Position numbers and translations under genes: made by a program
Notes under the pieces: model-generated
The model's database searches: none
Told to the model about the DNA's origin: nothing
Seen by the model: only the letters and a program-made list of their open reading frames with translations
Part shown: positions 26,162 through 35,187 of the stretch, piece by piece
How the letters are laid out: each line of letters starts with the position of its first letter
Position numbering within the stretch: position 1 is the stretch's first letter
DNA from: Nitrosomonas sp. HPC101
GTDB taxonomy: Bacteria > Pseudomonadota > Gammaproteobacteria > Burkholderiales > Nitrosomonadaceae
DNA length: 64,000 nt
Direction of reading: 5' to 3'
NCBI RefSeq assembly: GCF_009833125.1
Contig: NZ_QRCC01000008.1
Coordinates: 214,454 to 278,453 of the forward strand

Positions 26162-26752
26162 TTATGTGAGATTGGAATAGGCAAACGATAAACTATTAAT
26201 TAGCTCCGTAACCAGGCCATCCAGAACTGATGAAGTACTTTTAAATTTCTCAAGTGAATCAGCTATTACTAGCTCTTTGATTTCATCGTATGACATAATG
26301 TCTGTGATTTGCTTTATTGAAATCGATTCTATTTTTGAGTTTTCAATTGTTTGTAAAATGCATAGGTTTTTACTAGAAAAGCCAGCTTGGTGAGCCACTT
26401 GGTTTCTAGGTTTTCTTAGATGACCTATAGTATCTTCCATTTTTTTTAAGATTTCAGAAGAGGCTGGGGAGAAAGTTGTTAGCTCTTTATAGACTTTCTT
26501 ATGGCCGCCCAGTCGTTCAATTTTGTTGTTTTCCATGAGCATGGTCGACCCGGCTAATAGGTAAGAGCGTTCTACTACGCTAATTATCCTAAGTAAAAAA
26601 TTCTCAATGTGTAACGCATGATGCTCGGAAAAGCTATATTTTGAATCTGCGTACGCATTTTTTCCTAAATATTCAAGTGTGATATTTATATTCTTAAACG
26701 CATTGTCAATTTCTGCAACCCTCTCAAATATATCTTGAGAGTACTTCTCCAT
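26162..26752 (-). CDS. HEPN-like helical protein of unknown function
   Basis: The product is 196 residues, AT-rich and almost entirely helical. The segment HLRKPRNQVAHQAGF contains R-N-Q-V-A-H, the Rx4H motif of HEPN ribonucleases, placed after a long helix as in that fold. No nucleotidyltransferase partner is adjacent. Base composition differs strongly from the chromosome around it, which suggests transfer. The HEPN reading rests on one motif and general helicity, so it is tentative. The neighbours (DUF4365 putative nuclease, repeat fragment) fit a small defence or mobile island. Confidence 0.6.
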   Translation of the reverse strand: MEKYSQDIFERVAEIDNAFKNINITLEYLGKNAYADSKYSFSEHHALHIENFLLRIISVVERSYLLAGSTMLMENNKIERLGGHKKVYKELTTFSPASSEILKKMEDTIGHLRKPRNQVAHQAGFSSKNLCILQTIENSKIESISIKQITDIMSYDEIKELVIADSLEKFKSTSSVLDGLVTELINSLSFAYSNLT

Positions 26753-27376
26753 AGCCGATGCGCTATAAGTGCTTTCTCCGTTGGATAAGGCAGATAAACC
26801 TTTATATAATGATGCCTTAACTAACGGTAATAGTAGCTTGATATGTGGATTCTCTGAATGAATAACGATACTCCTTGTAGCATATAACGTCGAAGTTCAG
26901 GGGCGCAGAGCTAGCTTGCCATATAATGCTCCTCAATTGGTGAATTTTCCTCCTATTGAGCTGCCGTCTAAATTAGACCACAGCAACACTTCGATTTCGT
27001 CCTCTGTGCAAAAGACGATCTGGCGATCGTTGCAGCTATTGAGCTCGACGATAAATCCCATCAGCAGCGCAAACGCAAAGAGCGCGATACTTGCCTGTCC
27101 GGGCTGTGCCAAGCGGTTTCCCTGCCATGCATCCAGATTCCGGCGCAGCGCGCGTACTCCGTGCATGAACTACGGGCGCAGATCTTTTCTGCTCTGGGCG
27201 CTGAACAAGAATTTGCGCCCGGGAGCCCGCCCTCCTCCACCTCGGCTCCGGAAGTACAGCTGCCAGTTCAGGCCGAATCAGCAAATCGAAGTATCCAAAA
27301 AACAAGCTGTTTTACTTTGACCAATCAACCTCCTCATTCCAGGGACGGTTCAAACACCCAAGCTTATAGGGGAAAA
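26753..27376. other. Gene-poor stretch with decayed frames
   Basis: Several short frames occur on both strands between 26916 and 27320, none with a recognisable product. One plus-strand frame ends in codons for NQQIEVSKKQ, similar to the end YQQIDISKS of a frame stopping at 28226; both lie inside a direct repeat. I read the region as remnants of genes broken by recombination. Confidence 0.45.
27279..27352 (+). repeat. Imperfect direct repeat, copy 1 (upstream of MBL gene)
   Basis: Starts with ATCAGCAAATCGA and continues through TATCCAAAA, ACTTTGAC and TTCAA in the same order as the copy at 28201. It ends about 25 bp before the metallo-hydrolase start codon. Confidence 0.6.
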
Positions 27377-28009
27377 ATGAAACAGATCTATCCGGACCTT
27401 TGGCAGACTCGCGCTGAGCATCCATTTGCAGGAGTGACATCCCATGCGTATCTGCTTGTGCGCGAGACGGGCAACATCCTTTTCTACAACTCCGGCATAC
27501 GTGAGGAATACGAGCACATTGAAGCGTTAGGTGGCGTTGCATTCCAATTCCTGAGTCACATGGATGAAGTTGGTCCCAGTCTCGCCGAGATCAAAAGCCG
27601 ATTCGGCTCTAAACTTTGCTGCCATCGGCTTGAGGAATCGGCCGTAAAAAAAGTAACCTTGGTTGACTGCCTGTTCGATATAAGAGAATTGCGTTTAGGC
27701 AACATAGAAATCATACCCACACCCGGACACACAGCAGGTAGCGTATGCTTCTATGTGAACTCGCCTTTCGGCAAATCGTATCTCTTCACCGGCGATACGA
27801 TTTACCTCAACAATCACGTGTGGGACGTTCGCATTAATAGATATGGCGGGGGTTCGAAATCAGATCTTCGCAACAGCCTTATTATTTTGCAAGACCTTGC
27901 GCCCACAGTCGTCATTTCGAGCGCCTCAATCGGTGATACCCCTTTCAAGGAAGTTTCAGCAGATGACTGGCGATCTGATATTGCTAAAGTGCTTGACACA
28001 CTGGCCTGA
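27377..28009 (+). CDS. MBL-fold metallo-hydrolase
   Basis: I choose ATG 27377 (MKQIYPDLWQTR) after a GGGGA ribosome site, giving 210 residues; the frame is open upstream but lacks family-like sequence. A beta-lactamase-like fold is indicated by PTPGHTAGSVCFYV and LFTGDTIYLNNHVW. The first motif, normally HxHxDH, reads FLSHMDEVG here, so only a partial metal site is conserved. The protein may therefore have weak or altered activity. It is flanked by direct repeats and precedes a metal-sensing two-component system. Substrate unknown. Confidence 0.75.
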   Translation: MKQIYPDLWQTRAEHPFAGVTSHAYLLVRETGNILFYNSGIREEYEHIEALGGVAFQFLSHMDEVGPSLAEIKSRFGSKLCCHRLEESAVKKVTLVDCLFDIRELRLGNIEIIPTPGHTAGSVCFYVNSPFGKSYLFTGDTIYLNNHVWDVRINRYGGGSKSDLRNSLIILQDLAPTVVISSASIGDTPFKEVSADDWRSDIAKVLDTLA

Positions 28010-28200
28010 CAGATCGGGACAATACATTGGCAGAGACGGTCAACAGCCTTTATAAAACAGAGCTGACTCACCGGAGAATCCCGTAAAAATCCAAAGCTGC
28101 CGTGGAGCCGGCCACCTTGTGATGGTGTTTCGATTCAGCCATCAACGCTTGCTTGTCTCAATCGGCAATATCCCACTCGTTGAGGCAGAACAACGCTATT

Positions 28201-28290
28201 ATCAGCAAATCGATATATCTAAAAGTTAAACTGTTAATAAAACCGTTTTACTTTGACTCATAACCCCTCAAAACCGGGGTGATTCAATAA
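28201..28290 (+). repeat. Imperfect direct repeat, copy 2 (upstream of response regulator)
   Basis: ATCAGCAAATCGA, then TATCTAAAA, an extra stretch of about 13 bp, ACTTTGAC and TTCAA, collinear with 27279-27352. It ends 8 bp before the response regulator start. The first part also encodes the end of a broken frame (stop at 28226). Confidence 0.6.
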
Positions 28291-28297
28291 GACAACT

Positions 28298-28993
28298 ATG
28301 TCCCGAATCCTGATCATTGAAGACGAGCAGAAGATCGCCTCCTTCGTAAAACAGGGGTTTTCCCAGGATGGCTTCGTAGCTGATGTCGCTTCCAATGGCA
28401 TCGACGGACTTCATCTTGCAACGACTTCCACATATGACCTGATCGTCCTTGATGTCATGTTGCCAGGGCGGGATGGCTGGTCGGTGCTTCAGGAAATCCG
28501 CAAGCATCGACCGGATCAGCCGGTCATCCTGCTGACCGCGTTGGATGCGGTCTCGCACCGGGTGAAGGGGTTGACCGCCGGCGCTGATGATTATCTCGTC
28601 AAGCCTTTTGCCTTCTCGGAGCTGATGGCGCGTGTGCGCAACGTCCTGCGCCGGGCACCGGCGCATCCGATGGAGATGCTTCGCCTCGACGATCTCGAAA
28701 TGGATCTGCTGCGGCACAAGGCGACCAGGGCGGGAAAAGCGTTAGACCTGGCCCCGCAGGAATACCGTCTTCTGGAGTTTCTGCTGCGCCATCCCGGCGA
28801 GGTGCTGACGCGTATGCGGCTTGCCGAACAGGTATGGGACATGAATTTCGACGGTGACAGCAATGTCGTCGATGTGGCCATCCGCAGGCTGCGAAGAAAA
28901 GTTGACGATGCATTTGCGCAGAAATTGATCCACACCTTGCGCGGTGTGGGCTATGTACTCGAACAACGCAATACGCACGATGAAGACCAATAA
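28298..28993 (+). CDS. OmpR-family response regulator, CusR/CopR-like
   Basis: The product is 231 residues. The receiver domain shows the acidic pair IIEDEQ, the phospho-acceptor Asp in LIVLDVMLPGRDGW, Thr in VILLTALDA and Lys in DYLVKPFAF. The winged-helix DNA-binding domain holds LAPQEYRLLEFLLRHPGEVL and NVVDVAIRRLRRKVD. The sequence is typical of heavy-metal regulators (CusR, CopR, CzcR). It overlaps the sensor kinase gene by 14 bp and stands upstream of the RND metal pump. Confidence 0.93.
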   Translation: MSRILIIEDEQKIASFVKQGFSQDGFVADVASNGIDGLHLATTSTYDLIVLDVMLPGRDGWSVLQEIRKHRPDQPVILLTALDAVSHRVKGLTAGADDYLVKPFAFSELMARVRNVLRRAPAHPMEMLRLDDLEMDLLRHKATRAGKALDLAPQEYRLLEFLLRHPGEVLTRMRLAEQVWDMNFDGDSNVVDVAIRRLRRKVDDAFAQKLIHTLRGVGYVLEQRNTHDEDQ

Positions 28994-30392
28994 CAGGCGC
29001 CCACGCTCTATCGCCTGGCTTCTCGCTATGTGGTATGCCCTGCTGAGCAGCGTGTTGATCATTCTATTTAGTTTGGTGATGTACTCGGTGCTCAAGGAGA
29101 AAATGCGATCTGACGACGAGCAGCTACTTGCCGGAAGAATTGCGGAGCTGCGCGCCATTCTTTCTCAACACGCCAGCGATTACAGTCGCCTGCGAGAAGA
29201 AATTGAACGCGAGGCCAGTACGTCTCCAGGCATATACCTGCAAGTCCTCGATGGCAAAGGAGTGGTGATAGCGGAGACCGGAGGATCAGTTGCAAAACGC
29301 ATACCGGACATTCCGATCCGGCCAGAGACATGGACGGCTGGCAGCGGCTTCGATTGGATTGCCGAGGATGGCAATAGCTATCGAATCATGTCGAGCCACC
29401 TGGTTCTGGATCAGCGCTTTACGGTACACGCCGCGATAGATCGCACTAATAATGAGATGCTGCTCGCAGACTTCTGGCGTTTGCTGTCGATTGTTGGCCT
29501 TCTGGTCGTGGTAATTGCTGTTGCGATGAGCTACGGCATTGCACGCAAAGGACTGCGTCCGATATCCAGGCTGGCTGCAGTCATGGATCAGCTGGACGTA
29601 CATCGCTTAAGTCATCGCGTGAATGAAGAGCCGTGGCCGGAGGAATTGCAACCATTGGCCCAAATGTTCGATGGCCTTCTATCTCGTCTGGAAGTGTCTT
29701 TCTCCCGTCTGTCGCAATTCTCGGCTGACATCGCTCATGAACTGCGGACCCCGCTTCATATTCTTCGCGGCGAAGCAGAGCTGACGCTTACCCGCGCAGC
29801 ATCAGTGGAGACATATCGCGCCAGCATCGAATCAGCGGCAGACGAGTACGATCGCCTGTCATGCATGGTGGATGCTCTGCTGTTCCTGGCACGCAGCGAG
29901 CAGCCGGACACTCATATCGATCGACAAGTGCTGGATGCCAGGCAGGAAGTTGTTGCCGTCTTCGACTTCTATCAGGCCATGGCCGACGAACAAGACATCA
30001 CATTCACCTGTCTTGGCGAAGGTACGATTTCGGCGGATTCGGCACTTCTGCGCAGGGCATTGGGCAACCTGGTGGCAAATGCCCTGCGCCACACGCCTGA
30101 CGGCGGACGAATTACGGTCGAGATCCGGCCGCAGCCCGAGCACACGATTACGCTGATCGTGAGCGATACCGGATATGGCATTCCGCCTGAGGATTTGCCC
30201 CGTGTGCTGGAGCGCTTTTATCGGGCTGACGTGGCACGACCGCGGCAGGGGCAAGGCGCCGGTAGCGGTCTGGGCCTTGCTATCGTCCAATCGATCATGC
30301 ACCTGCACGGTGGCACGATTTCGATCCACAGCGCAATTGATCACGGCACGGCGGTCACGCTGATGTTTCCGAGCGCGACAACTACCGGCTGA
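28980..30392 (+). CDS. Heavy-metal sensor histidine kinase, CusS-like
   Basis: ATG 28980 lies within the regulator gene and gives 470 residues. Two membrane helices (about 11-35 and 163-185) flank a periplasmic sensor domain of about 125 residues. HAMP, the phospho-acceptor His in SADIAHELRTPLHIL, the N box NLVANALRHTPDGG, and G boxes SDTGYGIPPEDLPRVLERFYR and GSGLGLAIV follow. It should phosphorylate the adjacent regulator in response to periplasmic metal. The sensor region lacks an obvious His/Met-rich copper motif, so the metal is not certain. Confidence 0.93.
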   Translation: MKTNNRRPRSIAWLLAMWYALLSSVLIILFSLVMYSVLKEKMRSDDEQLLAGRIAELRAILSQHASDYSRLREEIEREASTSPGIYLQVLDGKGVVIAETGGSVAKRIPDIPIRPETWTAGSGFDWIAEDGNSYRIMSSHLVLDQRFTVHAAIDRTNNEMLLADFWRLLSIVGLLVVVIAVAMSYGIARKGLRPISRLAAVMDQLDVHRLSHRVNEEPWPEELQPLAQMFDGLLSRLEVSFSRLSQFSADIAHELRTPLHILRGEAELTLTRAASVETYRASIESAADEYDRLSCMVDALLFLARSEQPDTHIDRQVLDARQEVVAVFDFYQAMADEQDITFTCLGEGTISADSALLRRALGNLVANALRHTPDGGRITVEIRPQPEHTITLIVSDTGYGIPPEDLPRVLERFYRADVARPRQGQGAGSGLGLAIVQSIMHLHGGTISIHSAIDHGTAVTLMFPSATTTG

Positions 30393-30438
30393 TTCCCTCC
30401 GAGCACGCCACATCGGCTTGCTCACCCCAACCCGGCAC

Positions 30439-30473
30439 GAAGATGACCAAACGGACAGGTTACGGTCATCTTC
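30439..30473. promoter_or_regulatory. Inverted repeat, candidate metal-regulator site or terminator
   Basis: GAAGATGACC (30439-30448) and GGTCATCTTC (30464-30473) form a perfect 10-bp dyad separated by 15 bases. The half-site ATGAC/GTCAT resembles CusR-type boxes, which have closer spacing. It lies 46 bp after the kinase gene and upstream of the gtrA-czcCBA genes. A terminator hairpin is the alternative, though no T-run follows. Confidence 0.4.
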
Positions 30474-30712
30474 CCGTTCCTGTCTCATCTCTATCCTACG
30501 ATCTTCCGGGACATCCAGGAAAGACCGGCCATACCGCCATGTTTCGTCAAACTCACGTGGTCGGCGACTTCCACTTGAAATTGGACAAGCCAGCCGATTG
30601 AAGCGCGCTCTTCCTGTTCAAGTGACTCGGACGGCGAATTGCTTTTCGTGAATGATGCGTGATTGAGGTGGTTATGAGGGTTGGCGCTCTACGCTGTCAG
30701 CCAGGAAAAGCA

Positions 30713-31075
30713 ATGTTTCACAGATATGTTCTTGTCGGTGGCATTGCTACTGGTTTTCATTATTTAACTTTGCTGAGTCTGGTCGAATTTGGTCACGTTG
30801 GGCCTGCCATGGCAGCCGGTACCGGTGCGGCAATTGGTGCATTTGTCGCCTATGCCGGCCACCGCGGATTTACTTTTTCAAGATGCACTCAACCCCACCG
30901 AGTCGCACTGCCACGTTTTTTGCTGCTGGCAGCCTTGGAGGCAGTAATGAATAGTGGAATTGTCTGGGCGGGCAGCGAAATTGGCGACTGGCATTACCTG
31001 GCGAGTCAGATCGTGGCGACGCTGTTCACGCTCTTCGTCACCTATACGTTCAACAGTCTCTGGACGTTCCGATAA
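30713..31075 (+). CDS. GtrA-family membrane protein
   Basis: ATG 30713 follows AGGAAA with suitable spacing and gives 120 residues with four hydrophobic helices, normal for GtrA. Family marks are RYVLVGGIATGFHYLTLL, a conserved F-V-A-Y-x-G-x-R-x-F-T-F segment, and the closing TYTFNSLWTFR. GtrA proteins are thought to flip or stabilise lipid-linked sugars with GtrB-type glycosyltransferases. Its place ahead of a metal pump is unexpected. Confidence 0.85.
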   Translation: MFHRYVLVGGIATGFHYLTLLSLVEFGHVGPAMAAGTGAAIGAFVAYAGHRGFTFSRCTQPHRVALPRFLLLAALEAVMNSGIVWAGSEIGDWHYLASQIVATLFTLFVTYTFNSLWTFR

Positions 31076-31224
31076 TGACCTGCCGTCGTGATCTTCGTGC
31101 GATCGATATCAGCAAATGGCCTGACTGGCGCCTCTGGAAACTGGCTATCGAAAGCATCATCGGTTTCTGCACCACACCTTTGAAACTTGCCTTTTATCTG
31201 ACCAGGCATGGGGGTGAGATGTGA
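31075..31224 (+). pseudogene. 49-codon frame, possible GtrB C-terminal remnant
   Basis: ATG at 31075 overlaps the gtrA stop (TAATG), and the TGA at 31222-31224 overlaps the GTG start of czcC. The peptide contains W-R-L-W-K-L-A-I-E-S-I-I-G-F-x-T-x-P-L-K, resembling the membrane-entry segment (LDGITSFSxxPLR) of GtrB glycosyltransferases, which normally follow gtrA. Coupling at both ends suggests it is translated. It may be the leftover of a deleted gtrB. Confidence 0.4.
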
Positions 31225-32528
31225 AGAACGAGGTGCAATTTCGACCTTTCATTGGTGCGGCGCTGATGGTTGCGACGAGCACGAGCCTGGCGTCCCCGGC
31301 TGATATGCCTTTGACGCTGAATCACACCTTGGATATTGCCGAACATCGCAGCACTTCAATCATGGCAGCGTGTGCCACCTATGCGTCGGCACAGGGCGAG
31401 TTGAGTGATAGCCGCGCCTTGTTGTGGAACAACCCGGAAATAGCAATCGAGCACCGGCGCCGTGAATTCTCTCGAGCAGGCGGGCTCAATGCGCGCCATA
31501 CCGACAACGGCATTGGCATCAGTCAGACATTCGAACTCGCCGGTCAACAGGGATCACGCCGTGATGCGGCGCAGGCCTTTCTCGATTCGGTCAAGTGGAC
31601 AATCGCAAATACGCAGCGCGAGGTGCGTGCCGAGGCGGCGACCCGTTTCATTGAACTCCTTGCTGCACAGGAACGTGTCCGTATCAACGAGCAGGCGCTT
31701 GAAATTTTACGACGCGGCGCCGAGCTGGTAACGAAAAGAGTCCAGGCAGGAGAAGAAAGTCGCCTCGAAGGTAATCTTGCTCACGTCGAAGCCGAGCGCG
31801 GAGAGAATCAATTGGTAGTAGCGAGGGAACAGCTGACACAGGCTCGCAGTGCGTTAGCAGTACTCCTGCAGCTGGATCTCAACAAGGTGCAAGAAGCTCT
31901 GGGGAATCTCGACGGATCGCCAGCTGAGTATACGCTGACGGAGTTACTGGATATTGCTGCACGACGGCCATTACTACAGGCATCTGCGGCAAAAACAGAG
32001 GCAGCCAGGTACCGGTTGGCAGTGGAGCGTGGCGCGGTCTACCCGGATTTGACAGTGGGACTGAGTTACAGCCCTGAACGTGACATCGATGGGCGGGATC
32101 GCATCACGACGTTGAGTTTCTCTCTGCCGCTACCGCTGTTCCGGAGAAATGGCAGCGGCATCGGACGCGCACTGACGGAATTTGATCAGGCAACGATTGA
32201 GCGCCAATCGGCAGAACGAAACACCAAAACAGATGTAACGACACTTTGGCAGCGCTTCGAGAGTCTGGGACAACGCACGGAGCGGTTGCAAAAGACAGTC
32301 CTGCCAAGTCTTGAAGAAAACCAGAAGCTTTCACTCAAGGCATTGCAAGCAGGGGAAATCGGCATCCCCCAATTTCTCCTGGTGCGTCGTCAATTACTCG
32401 ATAGCGCCCTTGATCTGCTCGACGCGCGCACCGAGCTCCAGCGCACCCGCGTTGCTCTGGAGAACAGTGCCGGATGGCCTGAAGCACTTGAACCTCTCGC
32501 AGCGTGTGTTTCTGAGGCGCAACCATGA
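31221..32528 (+). CDS. czcC: TolC-family outer-membrane channel of the RND metal pump
   Basis: GTG 31221 starts the frame after GGGGGTGAG, giving 435 residues with a signal peptide (cleavage near SLA). Two OEP-type coiled-coil repeats are visible, with LWNNPEIAIEHRRREF, IGISQTFELAGQ and, in the second half, YPDLTVGLSYSPERD and FSLPLPLFRRNGSG. The pattern is that of CzcC/CusC outer-membrane factors. ATGA overlaps with the adaptor gene. The metal is unresolved, so the symbol denotes the family. Confidence 0.87.
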   Translation: MKNEVQFRPFIGAALMVATSTSLASPADMPLTLNHTLDIAEHRSTSIMAACATYASAQGELSDSRALLWNNPEIAIEHRRREFSRAGGLNARHTDNGIGISQTFELAGQQGSRRDAAQAFLDSVKWTIANTQREVRAEAATRFIELLAAQERVRINEQALEILRRGAELVTKRVQAGEESRLEGNLAHVEAERGENQLVVAREQLTQARSALAVLLQLDLNKVQEALGNLDGSPAEYTLTELLDIAARRPLLQASAAKTEAARYRLAVERGAVYPDLTVGLSYSPERDIDGRDRITTLSFSLPLPLFRRNGSGIGRALTEFDQATIERQSAERNTKTDVTTLWQRFESLGQRTERLQKTVLPSLEENQKLSLKALQAGEIGIPQFLLVRRQLLDSALDLLDARTELQRTRVALENSAGWPEALEPLAACVSEAQP

Positions 32529-33681
32529 GACTGAGAATCCTGGCAAGAACAAGATGCGCAACCCTATCCTTCACGCTGCTTGCGGCCTGTAGTGGCCAAA
32601 ATGAGACGGCAAAGCACCCGGCTCCCGCAGCTAAACCAGCGCATCCACTCATGCTATCCGCAGACGAAATACATAACGCGGGAATCAGCGTTGCAGTCGT
32701 GCAAATACAACGTCAGAGCGAAACGCTCAGGCTGACGGGAACGATTGTTCCTGATCAAACACGGATTGCGAAGATTCTGCCGATATTGCCGGGCCGCATC
32801 GTAACGATTCGAGTCAATCAGGGTGATTCTGTCGATAGTGGCCAGATCCTGGCAGTCCTGGAAAGTACGGACCTCGGCGAAGCTCGAGCCGTCTTCCGTC
32901 AGGCGAAGAGCGAGGCCTCGCTGGCCGACGCCGCACTGGAGCGGGCCCAACAGCTTACGGTGGATGATGTCATTCCAAAAAAAACTATCTGCAGGCCAAA
33001 GCTGACGCCGAACGGGCGCACGCCGCATTGGAGGCTGCAACTTCCAAACTCCGACTGTTTCATGTCTCGCCCGCAAACGCTGGTGAGCGGGCTAAGGATC
33101 CAATTTATCCTCTGGTGGCGCCATTCTTCGGAACGATCATCGAGCAAAAAGCCGTTCGCGGGGAACTCGCGCAACTCGATCAGTCACTGTTTACCCTTGC
33201 TGATTTGCGCACTGTATGGGTCGAGGCAGATGTTTTCGAGAAAGATCTTTCCGCGATTGCAATCGGCATGCCGGCACGCATCACTGTTGCCGCCTACCCG
33301 GGCAAGAAATTCGAAGGAACGGTGCAGTATCTCGGTGACATCATGGACATTACGACACGCACGATCAAGGCACGTATTGCGGTAGACAATCCGGAGCGAA
33401 AACTCAAAGCAGGGATGTTCGCTACCGTGATGCTCAATACCCGATCAGCGACCGAGGCGCTCATTGTGCCCGAGCAGGCAGTATCGATCATCCAGGGACA
33501 ATCGGCCGTATTCATTGAGGACGGCCAGGGCTTCGATGTTCGCATCGTAGAAACGGAAGCCGTTGATGAAGGCAAGGTACGCATCAAGATGGGCCTTTCA
33601 GCAGGCGAGCGTATTGCCGTTTCCGGGATCTACGAGCTCAAGGCCAGATTGCTCAAATCCCAGATCGGCGGCGATGACTGA
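32525..33681 (+). pseudogene. czcB: RND metal-pump adaptor (CzcB type), frameshifted in an A8 tract
   Basis: The N-terminal part is a lipoprotein (lipobox LLAAC, about residue 20) with the lipoyl segment ILPGRIVTIRVNQGDSV. The frame breaks at a run of eight A (32977-32984). Restoring one base joins IPKKNYLQAKADAERAHAAL and the rest of the adaptor (LAPFFGTIIEQKAV after a variant, beta-barrel FEKDLSAIAIGMPARITV, end KSQIGGDD at 33681). Full length would be about 385 residues, normal for the family. The break could be a true mutation, a sequencing error or programmed slippage on A8. If real and uncorrected, the pump would lack its adaptor. Confidence 0.87.
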
Positions 33682-33953
33682 GATGACCCGATGCTGAAAA
33701 GGATTGTTGATTTTTCATTGCGCTATCGCCTGCTCGCTCTGGTTGGGCTGGCGATCATCATTGTGCTTGGTGCGCACGCATGGCAGACCGTGCCGGTCGA
33801 CGCCTTTCCGGATGTAACACCGGTACAGGTCGGCGTAGTCACTGAGTCCCCGGGACTCGCTCCCGCTGACGTGGAGAGATTGCTTACCCTACCTATAGAG
33901 TCATCTCTCGCGGGATTGCCGGGTGTGCGCGCCATCCGCTCGATCTCCCTGTT
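33667..33953 (+). repeat. Duplicated start of czcA, copy 1
   Basis: From 33691 to 33953 this is identical, as far as I can compare, to 37755-38017. Similarity extends about 24 bp upstream with a few differences, including the last czcB codons and its TGA. The copies are in direct orientation, 4064 bp apart. Confidence 0.9.
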
Positions 33954-34071
33954 CGACGTTCCGCACCGCACTGCGTACATTGCCGGCCCCATGTCGGCCA
34001 TCCAACAGCTTATACGCAAACCTTACACCTTAGAGCTACGAACCCCGCACAACGGGCAACAAATCACATGA
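33691..34071 (+). pseudogene. czcA 5' fragment fused in frame to a glycosyltransferase-operon gene end
   Basis: The first 88 codons (MLKRIVDFSLRYRLLAL to RSIRS-equivalent, ending SISLF) equal the N-terminus of the intact czcA at 37755. After base 33953 the sequence changes to an unrelated 38-codon tail (DVPHRTAYIAGPMSAIQQLI ...) that ends with TGA overlapping the next gene start (ATGA). The tail therefore looks like the natural 3' end of a lost gene of the inserted block. The hybrid frame is open, but it cannot make a working transporter. Confidence 0.85.
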
Positions 34072-35187
34072 GTGCCAAGCTGCTGCGTATCGCGTTCTAC
34101 TGCAACCTAATGGGGTGGCCGAAACGCTCCAGCGGCGGCGTGCAGCAATGGGTTCTAACGCTAGCCAACGGTTTAGTGGCACGCGGCTATGCCGTAGATG
34201 TGCTGAGCGAAGCGCCCGCCAGCCGCTTCCGTGATGAATCGCTGTTAGATACACGCGTTGGCCGCGTTGTGTTGGGCATTGGGCCGCTTGCGCGCCGACG
34301 CTTGAAAGCCTACGTATTAAGCCACCCTGGCGTGCGGCTAGTCGCGGCACTAAACCATTACAACATTCGTGCGGCAGTGCTCAAAGCACATCTTGGTGAC
34401 GCGGTGCACGTGACGCTCACGCAACACGAGCACCTGAGCGCCGACGCCGCATGGCAACATCCGCTGGTGTATCGCTGGATTGGTTACCACGTCCGCCACT
34501 ATTTTAAATTGGCCGATGCCGTCGTCACCGTCAGTCATGGTGTGGCACAAGACCTACAGTCGCACTGGAATGTGCCTGCCGAACGCTTACACACCATTTA
34601 CAACCCCGCCTACCATCCAGAATTCCTCGAACAAGCATGTGCGCCGATTCAGCATCCGTGGATTGGTCAACCTGATGGCCGCCGGCCGCCTGCACTATGT
34701 GAAAGGCTTCGATGACCTGCTAGCTGCCTTCCCGCGCATACACCAACAAACTGGCGCACGCCTCGTCATCCTCGGTGAAGGGAAACGCCGCCGCGAACTA
34801 GAAGCGCAAGTACGGCAGCTTTGCAGCACCGACTATGTACAAATGCCCGGGTGCATTGCCGGCGTTGCGGCGTGGTTAGCGCGCTGCGAAGTTTTTGTAC
34901 TGTCATCGCGGCGCGAAGGCTTACCCACCGTGCTGATCGAAGCACTCGCTGTGGGCCGTAAAATCGTCGCTACACGCTGCCCCAGCGGACCTGAAGAAAT
35001 ACTGGAAAGTGGCCGGTGGGGCACACTCGTAGACGTCGGCGATGTCGACGCGCTCGCCAACGCACTCATCACGGCCATCCGTGCGCCGACCCTCGACACA
35101 GCCGCCTTACAGCAACGTGCGGCCATGTTCTCACTCGACCACGCGCTCGACGCCTACCTGGCCCTCTGGAATAAGGTACGCGCATGA
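34068..35187 (+). pseudogene. Glycosyltransferase family 4-like gene with a frameshift
   Basis: The N-terminal half (34068 to about 34670) has the GT-B start IAFYCNLMGWPKRSSGGVQQ. The C-terminal half, in another frame (about 34665-35187), has LMAAGRLHYVKGFDDLL, LVILGEGKRRRELE, VFVLSSRREGLPTVLIEALA and CPSGPEEILE. Together they form a standard GT4 enzyme of about 370 residues. One indel near 34660-34672 separates the halves. The start overlaps the preceding frame and the end overlaps the next gene, both by ATGA. A role in surface polysaccharide synthesis is likely for the intact ancestor. Confidence 0.82.

Noticed and set aside
26916..27320. 134-codon frame and opposing frames in the accessory stretch
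   Set aside because: Low-complexity Pro/Arg/Ser sequence without family resemblance; overlapping frames on the other strand are equally open, so no frame can be preferred.
30418..30651. 77-codon frame after the sensor kinase
   Set aside because: Arg/Ser-rich product with no start context; covers the dyad at 30439 and looks noncoding.
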